This document shows positions 1 to 14,529 of a stretch of 34,331 nucleotides of DNA, piece by piece. The notes under the pieces are model-generated. The model was given only the letters and a program-made list of their open reading frames with translations. It was not told the DNA's origin and made no database searches. Origin of the DNA: an uncultured Nitrosomonadales bacterium (GTDB taxonomy: Bacteria > Pseudomonadota > Gammaproteobacteria > Burkholderiales > Gallionellaceae); the NCBI GenBank assembly GCA_903892645.1, contig CAITJF010000107.1:1-34331 (forward strand), written 5' to 3'. Numbering within the stretch: the stretch's first letter is position 1; every line of letters begins with the position of its first letter. Both the position numbers and the translations under genes were made by a program.

Positions 1-172
1 CACCGCCATGGCCGTACACCACGCATGTCTTCTCGGGCATAAGAATAGCTGCGGTATCCAGCACGTGTTGCAATAGTGCGCGTCCAGCCAAGCCATGAAG
101 CACCTTGGGCCGATCCGAATACATGCGCGTACCCTTGCCGGCGGCGAGAATGACGATGTTGAGTGTGCTCAT
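1..172 (-). CDS. glmU: Bifunctional N-acetylglucosamine-1-phosphate uridyltransferase/acetyltransferase GlmU, N-terminal fragment
   Basis: Only the first 57 codons are present; the gene runs off the left edge. Read on the minus strand from the ATG at 172, the protein begins with the nucleotidyltransferase signature [17 protein letters not shown] followed by PKVLHGLAG, the UTP-binding loop of the GlmU uridyltransferase domain. GlmU makes UDP-GlcNAc for peptidoglycan and LPS. The position directly after the atp operon on the same strand is common in proteobacteria. An AAGG lies about 12 bases before the ATG. The acetyltransferase half cannot be seen, so a single-domain nucleotidyltransferase is a formal alternative. 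Confidence 0.88.
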   Translation of the reverse strand, partial: MSTLNIVILAAGKGTRMYSDRPKVLHGLAGRALLQHVLDTAAILMPEKTCVVYGHGG

Positions 173-206
173 ATCTGCTAAACCTTAAAGTTTCAAGAGT
201 ATAAAC

Positions 207-230
207 AAAAAAAGCAGCCGAAGCTGCTTT
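207..230 (-). terminator. Rho-independent terminator of the atp operon
   Basis: An 8-bp perfect stem (AAAGCAGC with GCTGCTTT, 211-218 and 223-230) closes a TTCG tetraloop when read on the minus strand. A run of T residues follows, given by the A-run at 207-213 on the plus strand. It lies 21 bases after the atpC stop and before glmU, so it should end the ATP synthase message. Confidence 0.85.
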
Positions 231-251
231 CCTTGTGTTTGTTATTTGAGT

Positions 252-680
252 TTAATGCCCCGCTTGTTTGCGCAGTTTCTGAATGGCATGCAACTGCGCT
301 ACCGCTTCTGCCAATTCGGACTGGGCATGGGCATAATCCATATCGGATACACGGTTTTTCATCGCTTCTTCCGCTGCACGCTTGGCTTCAAGCGAACGTA
401 CTTCGTCCAGATCGGCACCACGGATGGCGGTATCTGCCAGAATGGTGACGACGCTGGGCTGCACTTCCAGCATGCCGCCGGAAACGTAAATCAACTCTTC
501 TTCGCTCTGGTTCGGTATCTTAAGCCGCACTGAACCGGGTTTGATGCGGGTGAGCAGCGGGGCGTGGCGGGGGTAAATTCCCAATTCGCCCATCTCGCCC
601 GGAACAATGACTACTTCAGCCACTCCTGAAAACAGGGATTTCTCTGCGCTGACCACGTCGACGTGAATAGTTAATGCCAT
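252..680 (-). CDS. atpC: F1F0 ATP synthase subunit epsilon
   Basis: The 142-residue protein is the epsilon subunit of the F1 central stalk, which couples rotation and inhibits ATP hydrolysis. It starts [19 protein letters not shown] and carries the beta-sandwich motif [22 protein letters not shown] (residues about 28-49). The C-terminal half is rich in Ala, Glu and Arg, as expected for the two-helix inhibitory domain. Length matches the family (about 140). It is the last gene of the atp operon, 33 bases after atpD and just before a strong terminator. Confidence 0.97.
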   Translation of the reverse strand: MALTIHVDVVSAEKSLFSGVAEVVIVPGEMGELGIYPRHAPLLTRIKPGSVRLKIPNQSEEELIYVSGGMLEVQPSVVTILADTAIRGADLDEVRSLEAKRAAEEAMKNRVSDMDYAHAQSELAEAVAQLHAIQKLRKQAGH

Positions 681-713
681 GTCTTTACCTTTATTGCAGC
701 AGTTGGCTCTTAC

Positions 714-2126
<1,413 letters not shown>

Positions 2127-2174
2127 CTAAAATTAATTCTTTAATTCAGTCGCAGCGATTTGCACTGCGCTCAG

Positions 2175-3041
2175 TTATACCGCCGCCGCGCCGCCGACAA
2201 TCTCGGAAATTTCCTTGGTGATTGCGGCTTGGCGCGCCTTGTTGTAAATCAGCTTGAGCTCGCCGATGACGCTCTTGGCGTTGTCGGATGCCGCCTTCAT
2301 GGCTACCATGCGCGCACTTTGTTCGGATGCCTGGTTTTCTGTTACCGCGTTGTACACCAGCGACTCGACATAGCGCACCATCAACTCGTCCACCACTAGC
2401 TTGGCTTCGGGTTCGTAGATGTAGTCCCAAATCACACCGTCCGTCGCTTCAAAACTTTCACTGGAAAGCGGCAGCAATTGCTCCACCGTGGGTTCCTGCT
2501 TCATGGTGTTGATGAAGCGGTTGTAGCTGATATGCACCGCATCCACTTCACCGGCTATGTAGGCATCCAGCATCACCTTAACCGCGCCGATCAGTCTTTC
2601 GATATGCGGGGTATCGCCCATTCCGGTCAGGTGCGATTTTACGTCAGCACCAACGCGGGTCATAAAGCCGAAGCCTTTGTTGCCGATAGGGCAAACCTTG
2701 ATACCCTTGCCTTGGCCTTCCCATTCCCTCATCCGGCCTACTACCAAGCGCAGGATGTTGGTGTTGAGGCCGCCGCACAGGCCCTTGTCAGAAGTAATGA
2801 CGATCATGCCAACGTTCTTGACGGTTTCACGTTTGGCTATGAACGGGTGCTTATATTCGGGGTGGGCGCGTGACAAATGCGCCGCGACCTGGCGTATCTT
2901 TTCCGCATAAGGGCGCGCGGCGCGCATGCGCTCCTGCGCCTTGCGCATTTTGGATGCCGCCACCATTTCCATGGCACGCGTGATCTTGCGCGTATTTTCA
3001 ACGCTTTTGATCTTGGTGCGTATTTCCTTGCTGCCAGCCAT
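2175..3041 (-). CDS. atpG: F1F0 ATP synthase subunit gamma
   Basis: The 288-residue gamma subunit is the rotating shaft of F1. The N-terminal helix [36 protein letters not shown] and the C-terminal helix with [37 protein letters not shown], which pair as a coiled coil inside the alpha/beta ring, are both clear. Length matches E. coli AtpG closely. It lies 15 bases after atpA and before atpD, in standard order. Confidence 0.98.
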   Translation of the reverse strand: MAGSKEIRTKIKSVENTRKITRAMEMVAASKMRKAQERMRAARPYAEKIRQVAAHLSRAHPEYKHPFIAKRETVKNVGMIVITSDKGLCGGLNTNILRLVVGRMREWEGQGKGIKVCPIGNKGFGFMTRVGADVKSHLTGMGDTPHIERLIGAVKVMLDAYIAGEVDAVHISYNRFINTMKQEPTVEQLLPLSSESFEATDGVIWDYIYEPEAKLVVDELMVRYVESLVYNAVTENQASEQSARMVAMKAASDNAKSVIGELKLIYNKARQAAITKEISEIVGGAAAV

Positions 3042-3056
3042 TATCTCCGCTCCGGC

Positions 3057-4598
3057 TTAGTAAACTGCAGTGGACTTGAATGACTCGATTGCTGCGGCCA
3101 AGGCTTTTTCATTGTCGGCTGACAAATCCTTGCTTGTCTCGATAGCATCCAGCAAGCCCTTGTGTTGGGATTTCACATAAACATGCAGCGCGGATTCGAA
3201 GGCAAGCACTTTGTTTACCGCCACGTCATCGAAAGAGCCCTTGTTAATCGCAAACAGCGTCACCGCCATCTGAGAAATAGACAGCGGCGCATATTGCGCC
3301 TGCTTCATCAATTCCATCACCAGGCGGCCACGTTCCAATTGTTTGCGGGTGGCTTCATCCAAGTCGGATGCAAACTGCGCGAACGCTGCCAGTTCACGGT
3401 ATTGCGCCAGTGCCAGGCGCACACCGCCGCCCAGCTTCTTGATCACCTTGGTTTGTGCCGCACCACCCACGCGGGATACGGATATACCTGCATTGATCGC
3501 GGGGCGAATACCGGCGTTGAACAAATCCGTTTCCAAAAAAATCTGGCCGTCAGTAATCGAAATTACGTTGGTCGGCACGAACGCCGATACGTCACCAGCG
3601 GCCGTTTCAATCACCGGCAGCGCTGTCAATGAACCGGTCTTGCCCTTGACTTCGCCCTTGGTGAATTTTTCGACGTATTCTGCATTTACGCGTGCAGCAC
3701 GCTCCAATAGGCGGGAGTGCAAATAGAACACGTCACCTGGGTAAGCTTCACGACCCGGCGGACGGCGCAACAGCAGGGATATCTGACGATAGGCCCAAGC
3801 CTGCTTGGTCAAGTCATCATAAATGATCAACGCATCCTGCCCGCGGTCGCGGTAGTACTCGCCCATGGTGCAGCCAGCATAAGGCGCCAGAAACTGCATC
3901 GCGGCGGAATCGGAAGCGGTTGCCGCAACCACGATGGTGAACTTCATCGCCCCGTGCTCTTCCAGCTTGCGCACCACGTTGGCAATGGTGGAGGCCTTCT
4001 GGCCGATCGCCACATAGATGCAGGTCATGTTCTGGCCAGCCTGGTTGATAATGGTGTCCACCGCCACTGCTGTCTTGCCGGTCTGGCGGTCGCCAATGAT
4101 CAGCTCGCGCTGGCCGCGACCGATAGGCACCATGGAGTCAATGGACTTCAAACCAGTTTGTACCGGCTGCGACACTGATTGACGCTCGATCACGCCGGGC
4201 GCAACCTTTTCGATCTTGTCAGTCAGTTTGGCGTTGACTGGGCCCTTGCCGTCGATAGGCTGGCCAAGCGCATTCACCACCCGGCCTATCAGTTCAGGGC
4301 CAATTGGCACTTCCAGAATGCGCCCGGTACATTTGACCGTGTCGCCCTCTTTGATATGCTCGTAGTCACCCAGCACCACGGAGCCGACCGAATCGCGCTC
4401 CAGGTTGAGCGCCAAGCCGAAGGTGTTGCCGGGAAACTCCAGCATTTCACCCTGCATCACGTCGGACAGGCCGTGAACACGCACGATACCGTCAGTTACG
4501 CTGACTACCGTACCTTCGGTGCGAGCCTGGGTCAGCGTTTCGAAATTCTCGATGCGGCTACGAATCAAATTACTAATTTCAGAAGGGTTGAGCTTCAT
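3057..4598 (-). CDS. atpA: F1F0 ATP synthase subunit alpha
   Basis: The 513-residue non-catalytic alpha subunit of F1 carries the nucleotide-binding P-loop GDRQTGKT and the following segment [25 protein letters not shown]. The N-terminus ([19 protein letters not shown]) is the usual membrane-distal helix that contacts the delta subunit, and length equals the family standard. It lies between atpH (31 bases upstream) and atpG. Confidence 0.99.
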   Translation of the reverse strand: MKLNPSEISNLIRSRIENFETLTQARTEGTVVSVTDGIVRVHGLSDVMQGEMLEFPGNTFGLALNLERDSVGSVVLGDYEHIKEGDTVKCTGRILEVPIGPELIGRVVNALGQPIDGKGPVNAKLTDKIEKVAPGVIERQSVSQPVQTGLKSIDSMVPIGRGQRELIIGDRQTGKTAVAVDTIINQAGQNMTCIYVAIGQKASTIANVVRKLEEHGAMKFTIVVAATASDSAAMQFLAPYAGCTMGEYYRDRGQDALIIYDDLTKQAWAYRQISLLLRRPPGREAYPGDVFYLHSRLLERAARVNAEYVEKFTKGEVKGKTGSLTALPVIETAAGDVSAFVPTNVISITDGQIFLETDLFNAGIRPAINAGISVSRVGGAAQTKVIKKLGGGVRLALAQYRELAAFAQFASDLDEATRKQLERGRLVMELMKQAQYAPLSISQMAVTLFAINKGSFDDVAVNKVLAFESALHVYVKSQHKGLLDAIETSKDLSADNEKALAAAIESFKSTAVY

Positions 4599-4629
4599 CT
4601 GCTTTTCCTTAATTTCGATAAATCTGTTA

Positions 4630-5163
4630 TCAAGCCAAGGCGTTGGCCAGCTCGGAAAGGTGGGTGCGTGCGGAGCCGTCGATTACTTTATCTCCGGTGC
4701 GGATAATTATCCCGCCCAGCAATTCGCGGTCAGTTTTGCAGCTGAGCCTAATTTCACGACCCATGCGTTTTTTCATCGCCGCAGTAATTTTTTGCTTCTG
4801 TGCTTCATTCAGGTCAAACGCGGAAGTCACCATGACATCCACGCTTTTTTCAGCTTCTGCGCGCATGGTCTCGAACATTGCCGCAATTTCAGGCAGCAAG
4901 ATCAAACGCTGGCTTTCCACCACCAACTTGATAAAGTTGCGTCCGGGCGCGCTTATCTTGTCGCCGCACAATGCCAACATCAAGTCTTCAAGCTGGCTTC
5001 GGGCCACACGGGGGCTGGTGATCAGTGCGCGAACTTCCGGGTGGATCACAGCGTCTGCCGCCGATAGCAGCATATCCGACCAAACCTTCAGGTCGCCTTG
5101 CTTGCTCGCTGCGTCAAATGCGGCTATTGCATATGGGCGTGCGACGGAAATTGCTTCAGCCAT
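4630..5163 (-). CDS. atpH: F1F0 ATP synthase subunit delta
   Basis: The 177-residue delta subunit links the top of F1 to the peripheral stalk. The N-terminal domain begins [19 protein letters not shown] and the C-terminal region has the conserved stretch [31 protein letters not shown]. It begins 5 bases after the atpF stop and is followed by atpA. Length and order are normal. Confidence 0.97.
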   Translation of the reverse strand: MAEAISVARPYAIAAFDAASKQGDLKVWSDMLLSAADAVIHPEVRALITSPRVARSQLEDLMLALCGDKISAPGRNFIKLVVESQRLILLPEIAAMFETMRAEAEKSVDVMVTSAFDLNEAQKQKITAAMKKRMGREIRLSCKTDRELLGGIIIRTGDKVIDGSARTHLSELANALA

Positions 5164-5168
5164 GATAA

Positions 5169-5639
5169 TTAAATTTCCGCAACCAGTTTTTCGAGCAGGT
5201 CGTTGTGCGCCTTGGCATCAATTTCACGACCCAAAATTTTGCCCGCTCCCGCTAACGCAACGGCGGAAACTTGCGTACGCAGCTGCTCCTTGGCGCGGAA
5301 AACTTCCTGTTCAATTTCCGTGTTGGCACGTGCCTTTATATTGCCCGCTTCCACCTCGGCCTTAACTTTGGCTTCCTCAACAATTTCGCTGGCACGCTTG
5401 TCGCCCAACGCGATAATCTCGGCTACCTTTTCCTTGGCCTCACGCAGGAGTTCAGCGGAACGCCTGGCGGCCAAATCCAGATCGTGCTTGCCACGCTCGG
5501 CAGCGGCCAAGCCGTCTGCTATCTGCTTCCTGCGTGCCTCCAGCGCCGCCATGATGGGCGGCCACACAAATTTCATGCAAAACCACACGAACATGGCGAA
5601 CATGATCGTCTGGCCGAAAAGAGTCGCATTAATATTCAT
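5169..5639 (-). CDS. atpF: F1F0 ATP synthase subunit b
   Basis: The 156-residue peripheral stalk subunit has one N-terminal membrane helix ([29 protein letters not shown], residues 1-29). A long charged Ala/Glu/Lys-rich helix follows, which dimerises as the stator stalk and contacts delta. The family signature [21 protein letters not shown] is present. Length matches E. coli b (156 aa). It lies between atpE and atpH. Confidence 0.98.
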   Translation of the reverse strand: MNINATLFGQTIMFAMFVWFCMKFVWPPIMAALEARRKQIADGLAAAERGKHDLDLAARRSAELLREAKEKVAEIIALGDKRASEIVEEAKVKAEVEAGNIKARANTEIEQEVFRAKEQLRTQVSAVALAGAGKILGREIDAKAHNDLLEKLVAEI

Positions 5640-5686
5640 GCATGAACCTTTACTTGTTTGTTGAAAACAACTTTCGTTCCGATTGT

Positions 5687-5920
<234 letters not shown>

Positions 5921-5951
5921 TTACTCTCCTATTAAAAAATCAAATCAAAAA

Positions 5952-7153
<1,202 letters not shown>

Positions 7154-7168
7154 TCAATTTAGCTTTTA

Positions 7169-7197
7169 ATTTTAACAATATATAAAAAAGCTGTCAA
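7169..7197 (-). promoter_or_regulatory. Sigma-70-type promoter of the atp operon
   Basis: On the minus strand a perfect -35 TTGACA (7192-7197) and a -10 TAAAAT (7169-7174) are separated by exactly 17 bases. The site lies in the gap between the parB stop and the atpI start. Transcription should begin near 7162. The spacer is AT-rich, which would favour strong expression. Confidence 0.75.
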
Positions 7198-7210
7198 ACA
7201 TTTACAAAAA

Positions 7211-8068
7211 TCATTCGTTCCCGCGTACGCCCATTCTCGCTAGGATGCCATCGAGTTGGTCGAGTGTTTTATATTCAATTACCAATTTGCCCGTACCTTT
7301 TGTGCCGTGTTGTATTTCCACCTTTGCGCCAAGCTGATCGGCCACTTTTTCTTGTAATCGGACAATGTCACGGCTGGGTTTTGCCTTCTTGTGTTTGGGC
7401 ACAGGGTTCAGCAGGTTCTGCACCAGCTTTTCCGCTTCGCGCACCGACAGGCCGCCCGCCGTGATTTTGTTGGCGGTGGTGATCTGTTGTGCGCCATCCA
7501 GCGCCAATAGCGCGCGCGCATGCCCCATGTCAAGCTTGCCTTCCATCAGCATGGCTTGCACCGGTTGTGGTAACTTGAGCAGGCGCAACAGGTTGCTCGC
7601 CGCACTGCGCGAGCGCCCCACCGCATCGGCGGCTGTCTGGTGAGTCATCTTGAATTCATCTATTAACCGCTGGATGCCCGCTGCCTCTTCTAGAGGATTG
7701 AGATCTTCGCGCTGAATATTTTCAATCAACGCCATGGCCAGCGCGGCGTTATCCGCCACCTTGCGCACCAGAACCGGCACTTGGCTTAGCCCTGCCAGTT
7801 GTGCGGCGCGCCAGCGGCGCTCCCCGGCGATGATCTCATGGCTGCCATCCGGCAATACGCGTGCCAAGATCGGCTGTATCACGCCCTGCGCCTTGATTGA
7901 GGCGGCCAGTTCATTGAGCGAGGCTTCATCCATGCGGCTACGCGGCTGGTACTTGCCGGGTTTAAGCTGACCAACCTTCATTTCGCTCAATACGTCATCC
8001 TGTTCCCTTGCATTGCCGGATAGCAGTGCGTCCAGGCCGCGTCCCAGCCCCTTGTTCAGTTTTACCAT
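7211..8068 (-). CDS. parB: Chromosome partitioning protein ParB
   Basis: The 285-residue ParB/Spo0J-family CTPase binds parS and spreads along origin-proximal DNA. The N-terminus KGLGRGLDALLSG is the usual ParA-contacting leader. The ParB CTP-binding motif GERRWRAAQLAG lies near residue 77, followed by the helix-turn-helix region (KMTHQTAADAVGRSRSAASNLLRLLKLP) that reads parS. It lies 15 bases after parA on the same strand, and two matching parS sites are in the window. Confidence 0.97.
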   Translation of the reverse strand: MVKLNKGLGRGLDALLSGNAREQDDVLSEMKVGQLKPGKYQPRSRMDEASLNELAASIKAQGVIQPILARVLPDGSHEIIAGERRWRAAQLAGLSQVPVLVRKVADNAALAMALIENIQREDLNPLEEAAGIQRLIDEFKMTHQTAADAVGRSRSAASNLLRLLKLPQPVQAMLMEGKLDMGHARALLALDGAQQITTANKITAGGLSVREAEKLVQNLLNPVPKHKKAKPSRDIVRLQEKVADQLGAKVEIQHGTKGTGKLVIEYKTLDQLDGILARMGVRGNE

Positions 8069-8083
8069 GTCATTCCCTTATTA

Positions 8084-8863
8084 TTAAGCCGGTGCGGCTT
8101 GCGCCGCATTGTTGAGCAATTCGCCCGCCAGTGCCAAATAGGCCTGCGAACCTTTGGAAAGCTTGTCGTGGTAAAGCGCCGGCAGGCCGTAGCTGGGTGC
8201 CTCCGCCAGCCGTACGTTGCGCGGAATGACGGTACGGTAAACTTTCCCGCCGAAATGCTGTTGCAGTTGTTCCGATACCTGTTGCGCCAAGGTATTGCGT
8301 GGATCAAACATGGTGCGCAGCAAGCCCTCGATTTCAAGATCCGGGTTGAGATGGGTGCGCACCTTACGGATGGTGTTAACCAGATCGCTCAACCCTTCCA
8401 GCGCATAGTATTCGCACTGCATCGGGATCATCACCGACCGTGCCGCGCACAGGCCGTTTAGCGTAAGCAGGTTCAGTGCGGGCGGGCAGTCAATCAGGAC
8501 GTAATCGTATTCCGCCGTCACAGTTTGCAGGGCGTCCTTGAGCCGAGTTTCGCGATGGTGCAAATCAACCAGCTCGATCTCGGCGCCCGCCAGTTCACGG
8601 TTAGCAGGCAACACATCATATTTCCCCGCACCTGAATGAAGACGGGCTTCATGCAATGACTTGCTTCCCAGCAACACGTGGTAGACGGTTGTCGGCAAAT
8701 CGCGCTTGTCGATGCCGCTCCCCATAGTAGCATTGCCCTGCGGGTCAAGATCAACCAGCAATACCCGCTGTTTCACGGCAGCCAGACTGGCAGCCAGATT
8801 GACGGTCGTGGTGGTTTTGCCCACCCCGCCCTTTTGATTGGCAATCGCTAATATCTTGGCCAT
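8084..8863 (-). CDS. parA: Chromosome partitioning ATPase ParA
   Basis: The 259-residue ParA/Soj-type ATPase drives origin segregation on the nucleoid with ParB. The deviant Walker A loop KGGVGKTTT (residues 11-19) follows [10 protein letters not shown], and [12 protein letters not shown] is the Walker B segment. It has no N-terminal DNA-binding extension, typical of chromosomal rather than P1-type plasmid ParA. It sits 13 bases after rsmG and 15 before parB, so the four genes mnmG-rsmG-parA-parB look like one transcript. Confidence 0.97.
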   Translation of the reverse strand: MAKILAIANQKGGVGKTTTTVNLAASLAAVKQRVLLVDLDPQGNATMGSGIDKRDLPTTVYHVLLGSKSLHEARLHSGAGKYDVLPANRELAGAEIELVDLHHRETRLKDALQTVTAEYDYVLIDCPPALNLLTLNGLCAARSVMIPMQCEYYALEGLSDLVNTIRKVRTHLNPDLEIEGLLRTMFDPRNTLAQQVSEQLQQHFGGKVYRTVIPRNVRLAEAPSYGLPALYHDKLSKGSQAYLALAGELLNNAAQAAPA

Positions 8864-8876
8864 TTTTAAGGCACCC

Positions 8877-9509
8877 TCAAATCGTTTTCAATATAACCAG
8901 ACAACGCGCAGCATCCAGCCCCGGCACTTGTAACGGGATTATCCGTTCCACCCTGACATCTGCTGGCAGCCGTTTCAGCTCCTGTTCCGGTGCCCCCTTC
9001 ATGGCGACCCAACTTCCCTCTTGTGCCAGCAAATGACGCGTTTGTGTAACGAAATCCGCTGTTTCGGCAAACGCGCGGGAAATAATCCCGTTGAAACACT
9101 GCCTTGTCTGCCAGTCTTCTACCCGTGCGCAGCAAACGCTCACATTGCGCAATCCCAGCTCGATTACTGCTTGCTGCACGAAGCTGGTTTTCTTGCTGTT
9201 GCTATCCAGCAAGGCAAAGGTCCATTCCGGACGCATTAGCGCCAGTACTACGCCAGGCAAACCGGCACCACAGCCCACATCCAGCCAGTGCCCCAGCCAC
9301 AAGTGCGGCAGCACAGCAAGGCTATCAAGTAAGTGATGGCTTACCATCTGCTCCGGCTGGCGGATTGCGGTCAGGTTGTAAACCTTGTTCCACTTTTGCA
9401 GCAACGCAAGGTAATTCAGCAACTTCTGTTGCACTTCAGGTGTTATTTCCACACCCAATTGCGCACTCCCGCACGTCAGTTCCTGTGCAAGGCTTGGCGT
9501 TGGGTTCAT
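8877..9509 (-). CDS. rsmG: 16S rRNA (guanine527-N7)-methyltransferase RsmG
   Basis: The 210-residue SAM-dependent methyltransferase (GidB) modifies G527 of 16S rRNA. It shows [12 protein letters not shown], then [13 protein letters not shown] and the SAM-binding motif [16 protein letters not shown] (about residues 76-91). The start overlaps the mnmG stop by four bases (ATGA), indicating coupling. Length is standard. Confidence 0.97.
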   Translation of the reverse strand: MNPTPSLAQELTCGSAQLGVEITPEVQQKLLNYLALLQKWNKVYNLTAIRQPEQMVSHHLLDSLAVLPHLWLGHWLDVGCGAGLPGVVLALMRPEWTFALLDSNSKKTSFVQQAVIELGLRNVSVCCARVEDWQTRQCFNGIISRAFAETADFVTQTRHLLAQEGSWVAMKGAPEQELKRLPADVRVERIIPLQVPGLDAARCLVILKTI

Positions 9510-11425
9510 GCGCTGCTCTGCTCTTTTTCGGCTTTCTGGATTTTCTTGGTGCCTTGAAATCCGCGTTTCAGATGTACCAGTAGCAATGAAATCGCCGCCG
9601 GGGTCATGCCGGAAATGCGCGCCGCCTGTCCCACTGTCTCCGGCATGTGCTGGTTGAGTTTTTGCTGCGCCTCGATAGATAGCCCATGCACCGTACGGTA
9701 ATCCATGATTGCGGGCAATGCCAAGTTTTCATAGTGTCCTTGGCGTGCAATCTCGTCGCGCTGACGTTCAATATAGCCGTGGTATTTGGCTCCGATTTCT
9801 ACCTGCTCAGCCACTTTTTCATCGCTTACCTGCTCGCCAAGTCCCGGCAGGGTCATCAGGCTAGCGTAGCTTACATCTGGGCGGCGCAACAATTCATACA
9901 ACGTGTACTCACGCTCTATGCCCTTGCCCAACACCCGCTCCGCATCTTCCTGCAACAGCGTTTTTGGGCTGACCCAAACAGATTTCAGGCGCTCCTGTTC
10001 GCACACAATCGCACAGCACTTCTGCTCGAATGCCTGCCACCGGATGTCATTTACTACGCCCAGCCGACGGCCAATTTCTGTCAGGCGCAGGTCGGCGTTG
10101 TCTTCGCGCAACTGCAAGCGATACTCGGCGCGGCTGGTGAACATACGGTAGGGTTCCGATACCCCGCGCGTAATTAGGTCATCCACCAGTACGCCCAGAT
10201 AGGCTTCATCGCGGCGTGGGCACCAGCTTTCCTCATCTTGCGCCTGTAGCGCAGCGTTGAGGCCAGCCAGCAAGCCTTGTGCGGCAGCCTCTTCGTAGCC
10301 CGTGGTGCCATTGATTTGCCCGGCAAAAAACAGTCCGGCAATCGCCTTGGTTTCCAGTGAACGCTTCAGGCCGCGCGGGTCAAAATAATCGTACTCGATT
10401 GCATAGCCGGGGCGGGTGATATGCGCATTCTCCATTCCCTTGATGGAGCGCACCAGCGCCAACTGCACATCGAAGGGCAGGCTGGTGGAAATCCCGTTTG
10501 GGTAGATTTCATGGGTGCTCAGCCCTTCCGGCTCCAGAAAAATCTGGTGCGACTCCTTGTCGGCAAAGCGCGTGATTTTATCTTCGATGGACGGGCAGTA
10601 GCGCGGCCCCACCCCCTCGATCACCCCGGTAAACAGCGGCGAGCGATCCAGCCCGCCACGGATGATGTCGTGTGTGCGCTGGTTGGTATGGGTAATCCAA
10701 CACGGCAGTTGCCGCGGATGCTGCTGTGCATGCCCCATAAAGGAAAACACCGGCACCGGCGTATCGCCGGGCTGCTCGGTCATCACCGAATAATCCACGC
10801 TACGGCCGTCAATGCGCGGCGGCGTGCCGGTCTTCAGCCTGCCCGCCGGCAATTTGAGCTCGCGCAAGCGGTGTGCCAGCCTGACTGATGGCGGATCTCC
10901 TGCCCGTCCCGCCGGATAATTGGATAACCCGATATGGATCAAGCCCGACAGGAAAGTTCCGGTAGTCAGTACCACAGTTTTTGCGACAAAACGCAAGCCT
11001 AATTGGGTAACAACCCCGCATACCCGGTCTCCATCGACCAGCAGATCGTCCACCGCCTGTTGAAACAACCAAAGATTGGGCTGGTTTTCCAGTCTGTTAC
11101 GGATCGCCTGCTTATACAGCGCCCGGTCGGCCTGCGCGCGCGTGGCGCGCACCGCTGCACCCTTGGAGGAATTAAGGATACGAAACTGAATGCCTGCCTC
11201 GTCGGTAGCAGCCGCCATAGCGCCGCCCAAGGCGTCCACCTCCTTGACCAGATGCCCCTTGCCAATACCACCGATAGACGGGTTACAGGACATTAATCCA
11301 AGCGTCTCTATGTTATGCGTCAGCAGCAACGTGGCGCAACCCTTGCGGGCGCTGGCTAATGCGGCCTCCGTCCCGGCATGGCCACCGCCCACCACGATTA
11401 CATCGAAAGTTTTCGGGAATTCCAT
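9506..11425 (-). CDS. mnmG: tRNA uridine-5-carboxymethylaminomethyl modification enzyme MnmG
   Basis: This FAD-dependent enzyme works with MnmE to modify the wobble uridine of several tRNAs. I place the start at 11425 (639 aa) because the family begins there: [29 protein letters not shown], with the FAD dinucleotide-binding loop. An upstream in-frame ATG would add 26 unrelated residues. The conserved segment [23 protein letters not shown] follows. The C-terminal domain includes [37 protein letters not shown]. It heads an apparent operon with rsmG, parA and parB. Confidence 0.97.
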   Translation of the reverse strand: MEFPKTFDVIVVGGGHAGTEAALASARKGCATLLLTHNIETLGLMSCNPSIGGIGKGHLVKEVDALGGAMAAATDEAGIQFRILNSSKGAAVRATRAQADRALYKQAIRNRLENQPNLWLFQQAVDDLLVDGDRVCGVVTQLGLRFVAKTVVLTTGTFLSGLIHIGLSNYPAGRAGDPPSVRLAHRLRELKLPAGRLKTGTPPRIDGRSVDYSVMTEQPGDTPVPVFSFMGHAQQHPRQLPCWITHTNQRTHDIIRGGLDRSPLFTGVIEGVGPRYCPSIEDKITRFADKESHQIFLEPEGLSTHEIYPNGISTSLPFDVQLALVRSIKGMENAHITRPGYAIEYDYFDPRGLKRSLETKAIAGLFFAGQINGTTGYEEAAAQGLLAGLNAALQAQDEESWCPRRDEAYLGVLVDDLITRGVSEPYRMFTSRAEYRLQLREDNADLRLTEIGRRLGVVNDIRWQAFEQKCCAIVCEQERLKSVWVSPKTLLQEDAERVLGKGIEREYTLYELLRRPDVSYASLMTLPGLGEQVSDEKVAEQVEIGAKYHGYIERQRDEIARQGHYENLALPAIMDYRTVHGLSIEAQQKLNQHMPETVGQAARISGMTPAAISLLLVHLKRGFQGTKKIQKAEKEQSSA

Positions 11426-11517
11426 TATCTGCTTGAAGAAACGGCGGTCAGCCTGTTGCAATGAAGGCGCGCATGATACAACAAAACAACTCCAGCGCAG
11501 CAATCGTTCACCCCGTA

Positions 11518-11533
11518 TGTTTCACGTGAAACA
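11518..11533. promoter_or_regulatory. parS centromere site (perfect)
   Basis: The 16-bp palindrome TGTTTCACGTGAAACA matches the canonical chromosomal parS exactly. The symmetry extends outward with CCCG on the left and CGGG on the right (11512-11539, two mismatched flanking positions). It lies in the 122-bp gap between mnmG and mnmE, 2.7 kb from parA and about 3.8 kb left of the DnaA box. ParB from this same locus is expected to bind it. Confidence 0.95.
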
Positions 11534-11547
11534 TGCGGGCAGGTATT

Positions 11548-12888
11548 TTATTTGCCGATGCAGAACCGGCTGAATATCTCACCCAACAAGTCGTCGGCAG
11601 TAAATTCGCCGGTTATGGAGTTGAGGAATTCCTGGGAAAGGTGCAGCTCTTCGGCAAAGATTTCCACCCGGCTTGCCTCCCCTGCTGCGCGCTGCAAATG
11701 GTCTTGTGCAGCCAGCAGCACACGCACATGGCGCTCGCGTGCCATGAACACCCCCGCCTCCTGATGCCAGCCGATCAGCGCCAACAGCTTGTCGCGCAAC
11801 AACTCCAGCCCGGCGCCGGTCTTGGCGGACAGATAAATATGACATTCACCATCTAACTCTTCCACGTGCGCGGCTTGGTCAAGCAAGTCGGTTTTATTGA
11901 AAATGTGCAGCCGGGGAATATTCGGCGGCAGTTCATCGAGAATCTTCCGGTCAGCCGCGCATATACCCTGCCTGGCATCCAGCAAGAACAGAATGGCATC
12001 TGCTTTTTGCAGCGTGCTATGCGTGCGTGCTATGCCCAGCAATTCCACTTCATCCCGCGATTCGCGCAGACCCGCTGTGTCCATGATGTGCAACGGCACG
12101 CCACCAATTTGGATAGCCTGACGGATAACATCCCGCGTAGTGCCTGGAACCTCGCTGACCAAAGCCACCTCTTCTCCGCTCAAGCGGTTGAGCAGGCTGG
12201 ATTTGCCGACGTTGGGCTGCCCCGCCAATACGATATGTGCGCCTTCACGCAACAGGCTGCCTTGCTGCGCTAGGCCGAGGATTCTCTCCAGCTCTTTGCG
12301 CAATACACCTAGTTGCGCGTCGCGTAGCGCAATGTCCGGCGCCTCTATCCCTTCCTCAGGAAAGTCCAGCATGGCCTCCACCAGCATGCGCAACTGGATC
12401 AACTTACCTACTAGTTGCCGGATTGCCTGGGAAAACTCCCCCTGAAGCGAACGCATTGCGCTACGCACGGCTTGACTGGTGGTAGCATCAATCAGGTCAG
12501 CCACGCTTTCTGCCTGCGCCAAATCGAGCTTGTCATTGAGGAAGGCACGCAGGGTGAATTCCCCCGGTTGTGCAAGGCGCGCGCCCAATTCGAGACAGCG
12601 CTGCAACACCAATTGCAGCACGGCTGGGCCGCCATGCCCCTGCAATTCGAGCACATCTTCACCGGTATAGGAATGCGGAGTGGGGAAAAACAGAGCGATA
12701 CCTTGATCCAGAACCTGCCCTTCTGCATCAAGAAATAAAGAATAGGTTGCACATCGCGGGATGAGTGTCTTGCCCAGCATTGCTTCCGCGAATGTGGCGA
12801 GATTGCGCCCGGACACCCTGACCACACCAATACCGCCCCGCCCAAGGGCGGTGGCGATCGCCGCGATGATATCAGGCCTTGGCAACAC
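11548..12888 (-). CDS. mnmE: tRNA modification GTPase MnmE
   Basis: MnmE partners MnmG in wobble-uridine modification. The N-terminal folate-binding domain starts [24 protein letters not shown]. The G domain has [16 protein letters not shown] and NKTD. The C-terminus ends in FCIGK, carrying the family's final cysteine motif. No ATG fits the family start; I choose GTG at 12888 (446 aa), with TTG at 12885 equally possible. An ATG at 12948 would add 20 unrelated residues inside yidC. The chosen start overlaps the end of yidC by 17 bases. Confidence 0.95.
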   Translation of the reverse strand: MLPRPDIIAAIATALGRGGIGVVRVSGRNLATFAEAMLGKTLIPRCATYSLFLDAEGQVLDQGIALFFPTPHSYTGEDVLELQGHGGPAVLQLVLQRCLELGARLAQPGEFTLRAFLNDKLDLAQAESVADLIDATTSQAVRSAMRSLQGEFSQAIRQLVGKLIQLRMLVEAMLDFPEEGIEAPDIALRDAQLGVLRKELERILGLAQQGSLLREGAHIVLAGQPNVGKSSLLNRLSGEEVALVSEVPGTTRDVIRQAIQIGGVPLHIMDTAGLRESRDEVELLGIARTHSTLQKADAILFLLDARQGICAADRKILDELPPNIPRLHIFNKTDLLDQAAHVEELDGECHIYLSAKTGAGLELLRDKLLALIGWHQEAGVFMARERHVRVLLAAQDHLQRAAGEASRVEIFAEELHLSQEFLNSITGEFTADDLLGEIFSRFCIGK

Positions 12889-14509
12889 CTTTTGCTTCGG
12901 CCTCCAGACCGCGTGTGATATACCATTGCTGCACGATGGAGAGCGCATTATTTACGATGGAATACAGCACCAGGCCGGCAGGAAAGAAGAAAAATACCAC
13001 ACTGAATATAATGGGCATGATTTGCATAAGCTTGGCTTGCAATGGATCGGGGGGCACAGGATTCAGCTTGCTCTGCAACAGCATGCTGGCACCCATAATC
13101 AATGGCAACACATAATAAGGATCAGCCGCCGACAGGTCGCTAATCCAGCCAAAGAAAGGGGCATAACGCAATTCGACACTGGCCAGAATGGCCCAATATA
13201 GCGAGATAAACACAGGTATCTGGATTAATACAGGTAAGCAACCTCCAAGAGGGTTGATTTTTTCAGTCTTGTATAATTCCATCATAGCCTTGTGCAGGCG
13301 CTCACGGTCATCACCGTACTGTTGCTTGATTTTTTCCAGTTTGGGCGCCACCACGCGCATCTTTCCCATAGATCGATAACTGGCTGCCGATAGCGGGAAA
13401 AAAGCTAGTTTGATCAGCACGGTTAGCAGAATAATTGCAACGCCCCAGTTGTGTACCCATCCCTGCAGAAAGGAAAGTAGCCAGAACAGCGGGGTTGCAA
13501 TTATGGTTAACCAACCGTAATCAACTGTTAACCCCAGCCCGGATGCGATCTTATCCAGCGATACCTGTGCTGGCCCGGCATACAAAGGCACACTGACCTT
13601 GGCACTTTGCCCCGGCGCAATGGTGGCCACCGGTAAAATAACACCAGCCGAATAAAGATCGTCTTCAAGTTGCCTAGTGTAGAACTCGCGCTGTACTTTG
13701 TCTTTAGGTAGCCATGCCGCCACAAAATAATGCTGCAACATGCCCACCCAGCCGTTATCAGTGCTTTGCGGGTACTTGACTTTGCCTTTATCAATATCAG
13801 AAAAATCTACCTTCTGGAATTTTTCTTGCTCCGTGTAGACGGCAGGGCCAGTGTAAGTGGGTACAAACTTTGATCCCCCTTCTGGCGGGGTTTTATCGCG
13901 TACTAATTGAAAATATGCCGAGGAAGAAAGCGGGTTGGTTCCAATATTTTCTATTTCATAGCCCACATCTATCAAATAGTTGCCACGGTGAAATACATAT
14001 ACTTTGCTTACCTTCGCACCATACACTTCAGTTGCCAGCAAGCGCACCTCCAGCGTATTTTTGCCATCCGCCAGTTGATATTCGCTAGCCTGCGCCGTAA
14101 ATGTCGAGTTGTGCGTGGGTAACCCAGTGCCCAACAAACCGGTTTGTGCGATGTAAGTGTGCGCTTTTTGTTCCTGCAATAGCACGAAAGGCTTGCTTTT
14201 ATCTTGAGCATCGTGATGCTGCAGAAATGCCAAGCGGCGTAAATCTCCACCTACCATGTTGATTTCTGCGACCAACCAGTCTGTTTTTACCGTGATTTTT
14301 TGTCCAGCCTGGTGTTTTTGCTGCGCTAAAACCGCGCTCGCACTAGGGCTGGCCACACCTGCCGTTACAATCACCGGCGCACTGGCTATCGACGGTGCAG
14401 CAATTGAGGCGGATTGCACTACGGGATGCTGCACGCGCTGCCAACCATCCCACAACATAAAGACCGAGAAGGAGAAAATCAGGAACAGAAATAGCCGTTG
14501 AAAATCCAT
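12872..14509 (-). CDS. yidC: Membrane protein insertase YidC
   Basis: The 545-residue YidC/Oxa1 insertase places proteins such as AtpE and AtpB in the inner membrane, alone or with Sec. An N-terminal anchor ([23 protein letters not shown]) is followed by the large periplasmic domain (about residues 30-330). The conserved membrane core begins at [42 protein letters not shown], with the hydrophilic-groove arginine in the last segment. The C-terminus is mostly helices with QQWYITRG. It lies 20 bases after yidD. Confidence 0.97.
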   Translation of the reverse strand: MDFQRLFLFLIFSFSVFMLWDGWQRVQHPVVQSASIAAPSIASAPVIVTAGVASPSASAVLAQQKHQAGQKITVKTDWLVAEINMVGGDLRRLAFLQHHDAQDKSKPFVLLQEQKAHTYIAQTGLLGTGLPTHNSTFTAQASEYQLADGKNTLEVRLLATEVYGAKVSKVYVFHRGNYLIDVGYEIENIGTNPLSSSAYFQLVRDKTPPEGGSKFVPTYTGPAVYTEQEKFQKVDFSDIDKGKVKYPQSTDNGWVGMLQHYFVAAWLPKDKVQREFYTRQLEDDLYSAGVILPVATIAPGQSAKVSVPLYAGPAQVSLDKIASGLGLTVDYGWLTIIATPLFWLLSFLQGWVHNWGVAIILLTVLIKLAFFPLSAASYRSMGKMRVVAPKLEKIKQQYGDDRERLHKAMMELYKTEKINPLGGCLPVLIQIPVFISLYWAILASVELRYAPFFGWISDLSAADPYYVLPLIMGASMLLQSKLNPVPPDPLQAKLMQIMPIIFSVVFFFFPAGLVLYSIVNNALSIVQQWYITRGLEAEAKGVAKA

Positions 14510-14529
14510 GTGGTTTTGCCTATGAAAAT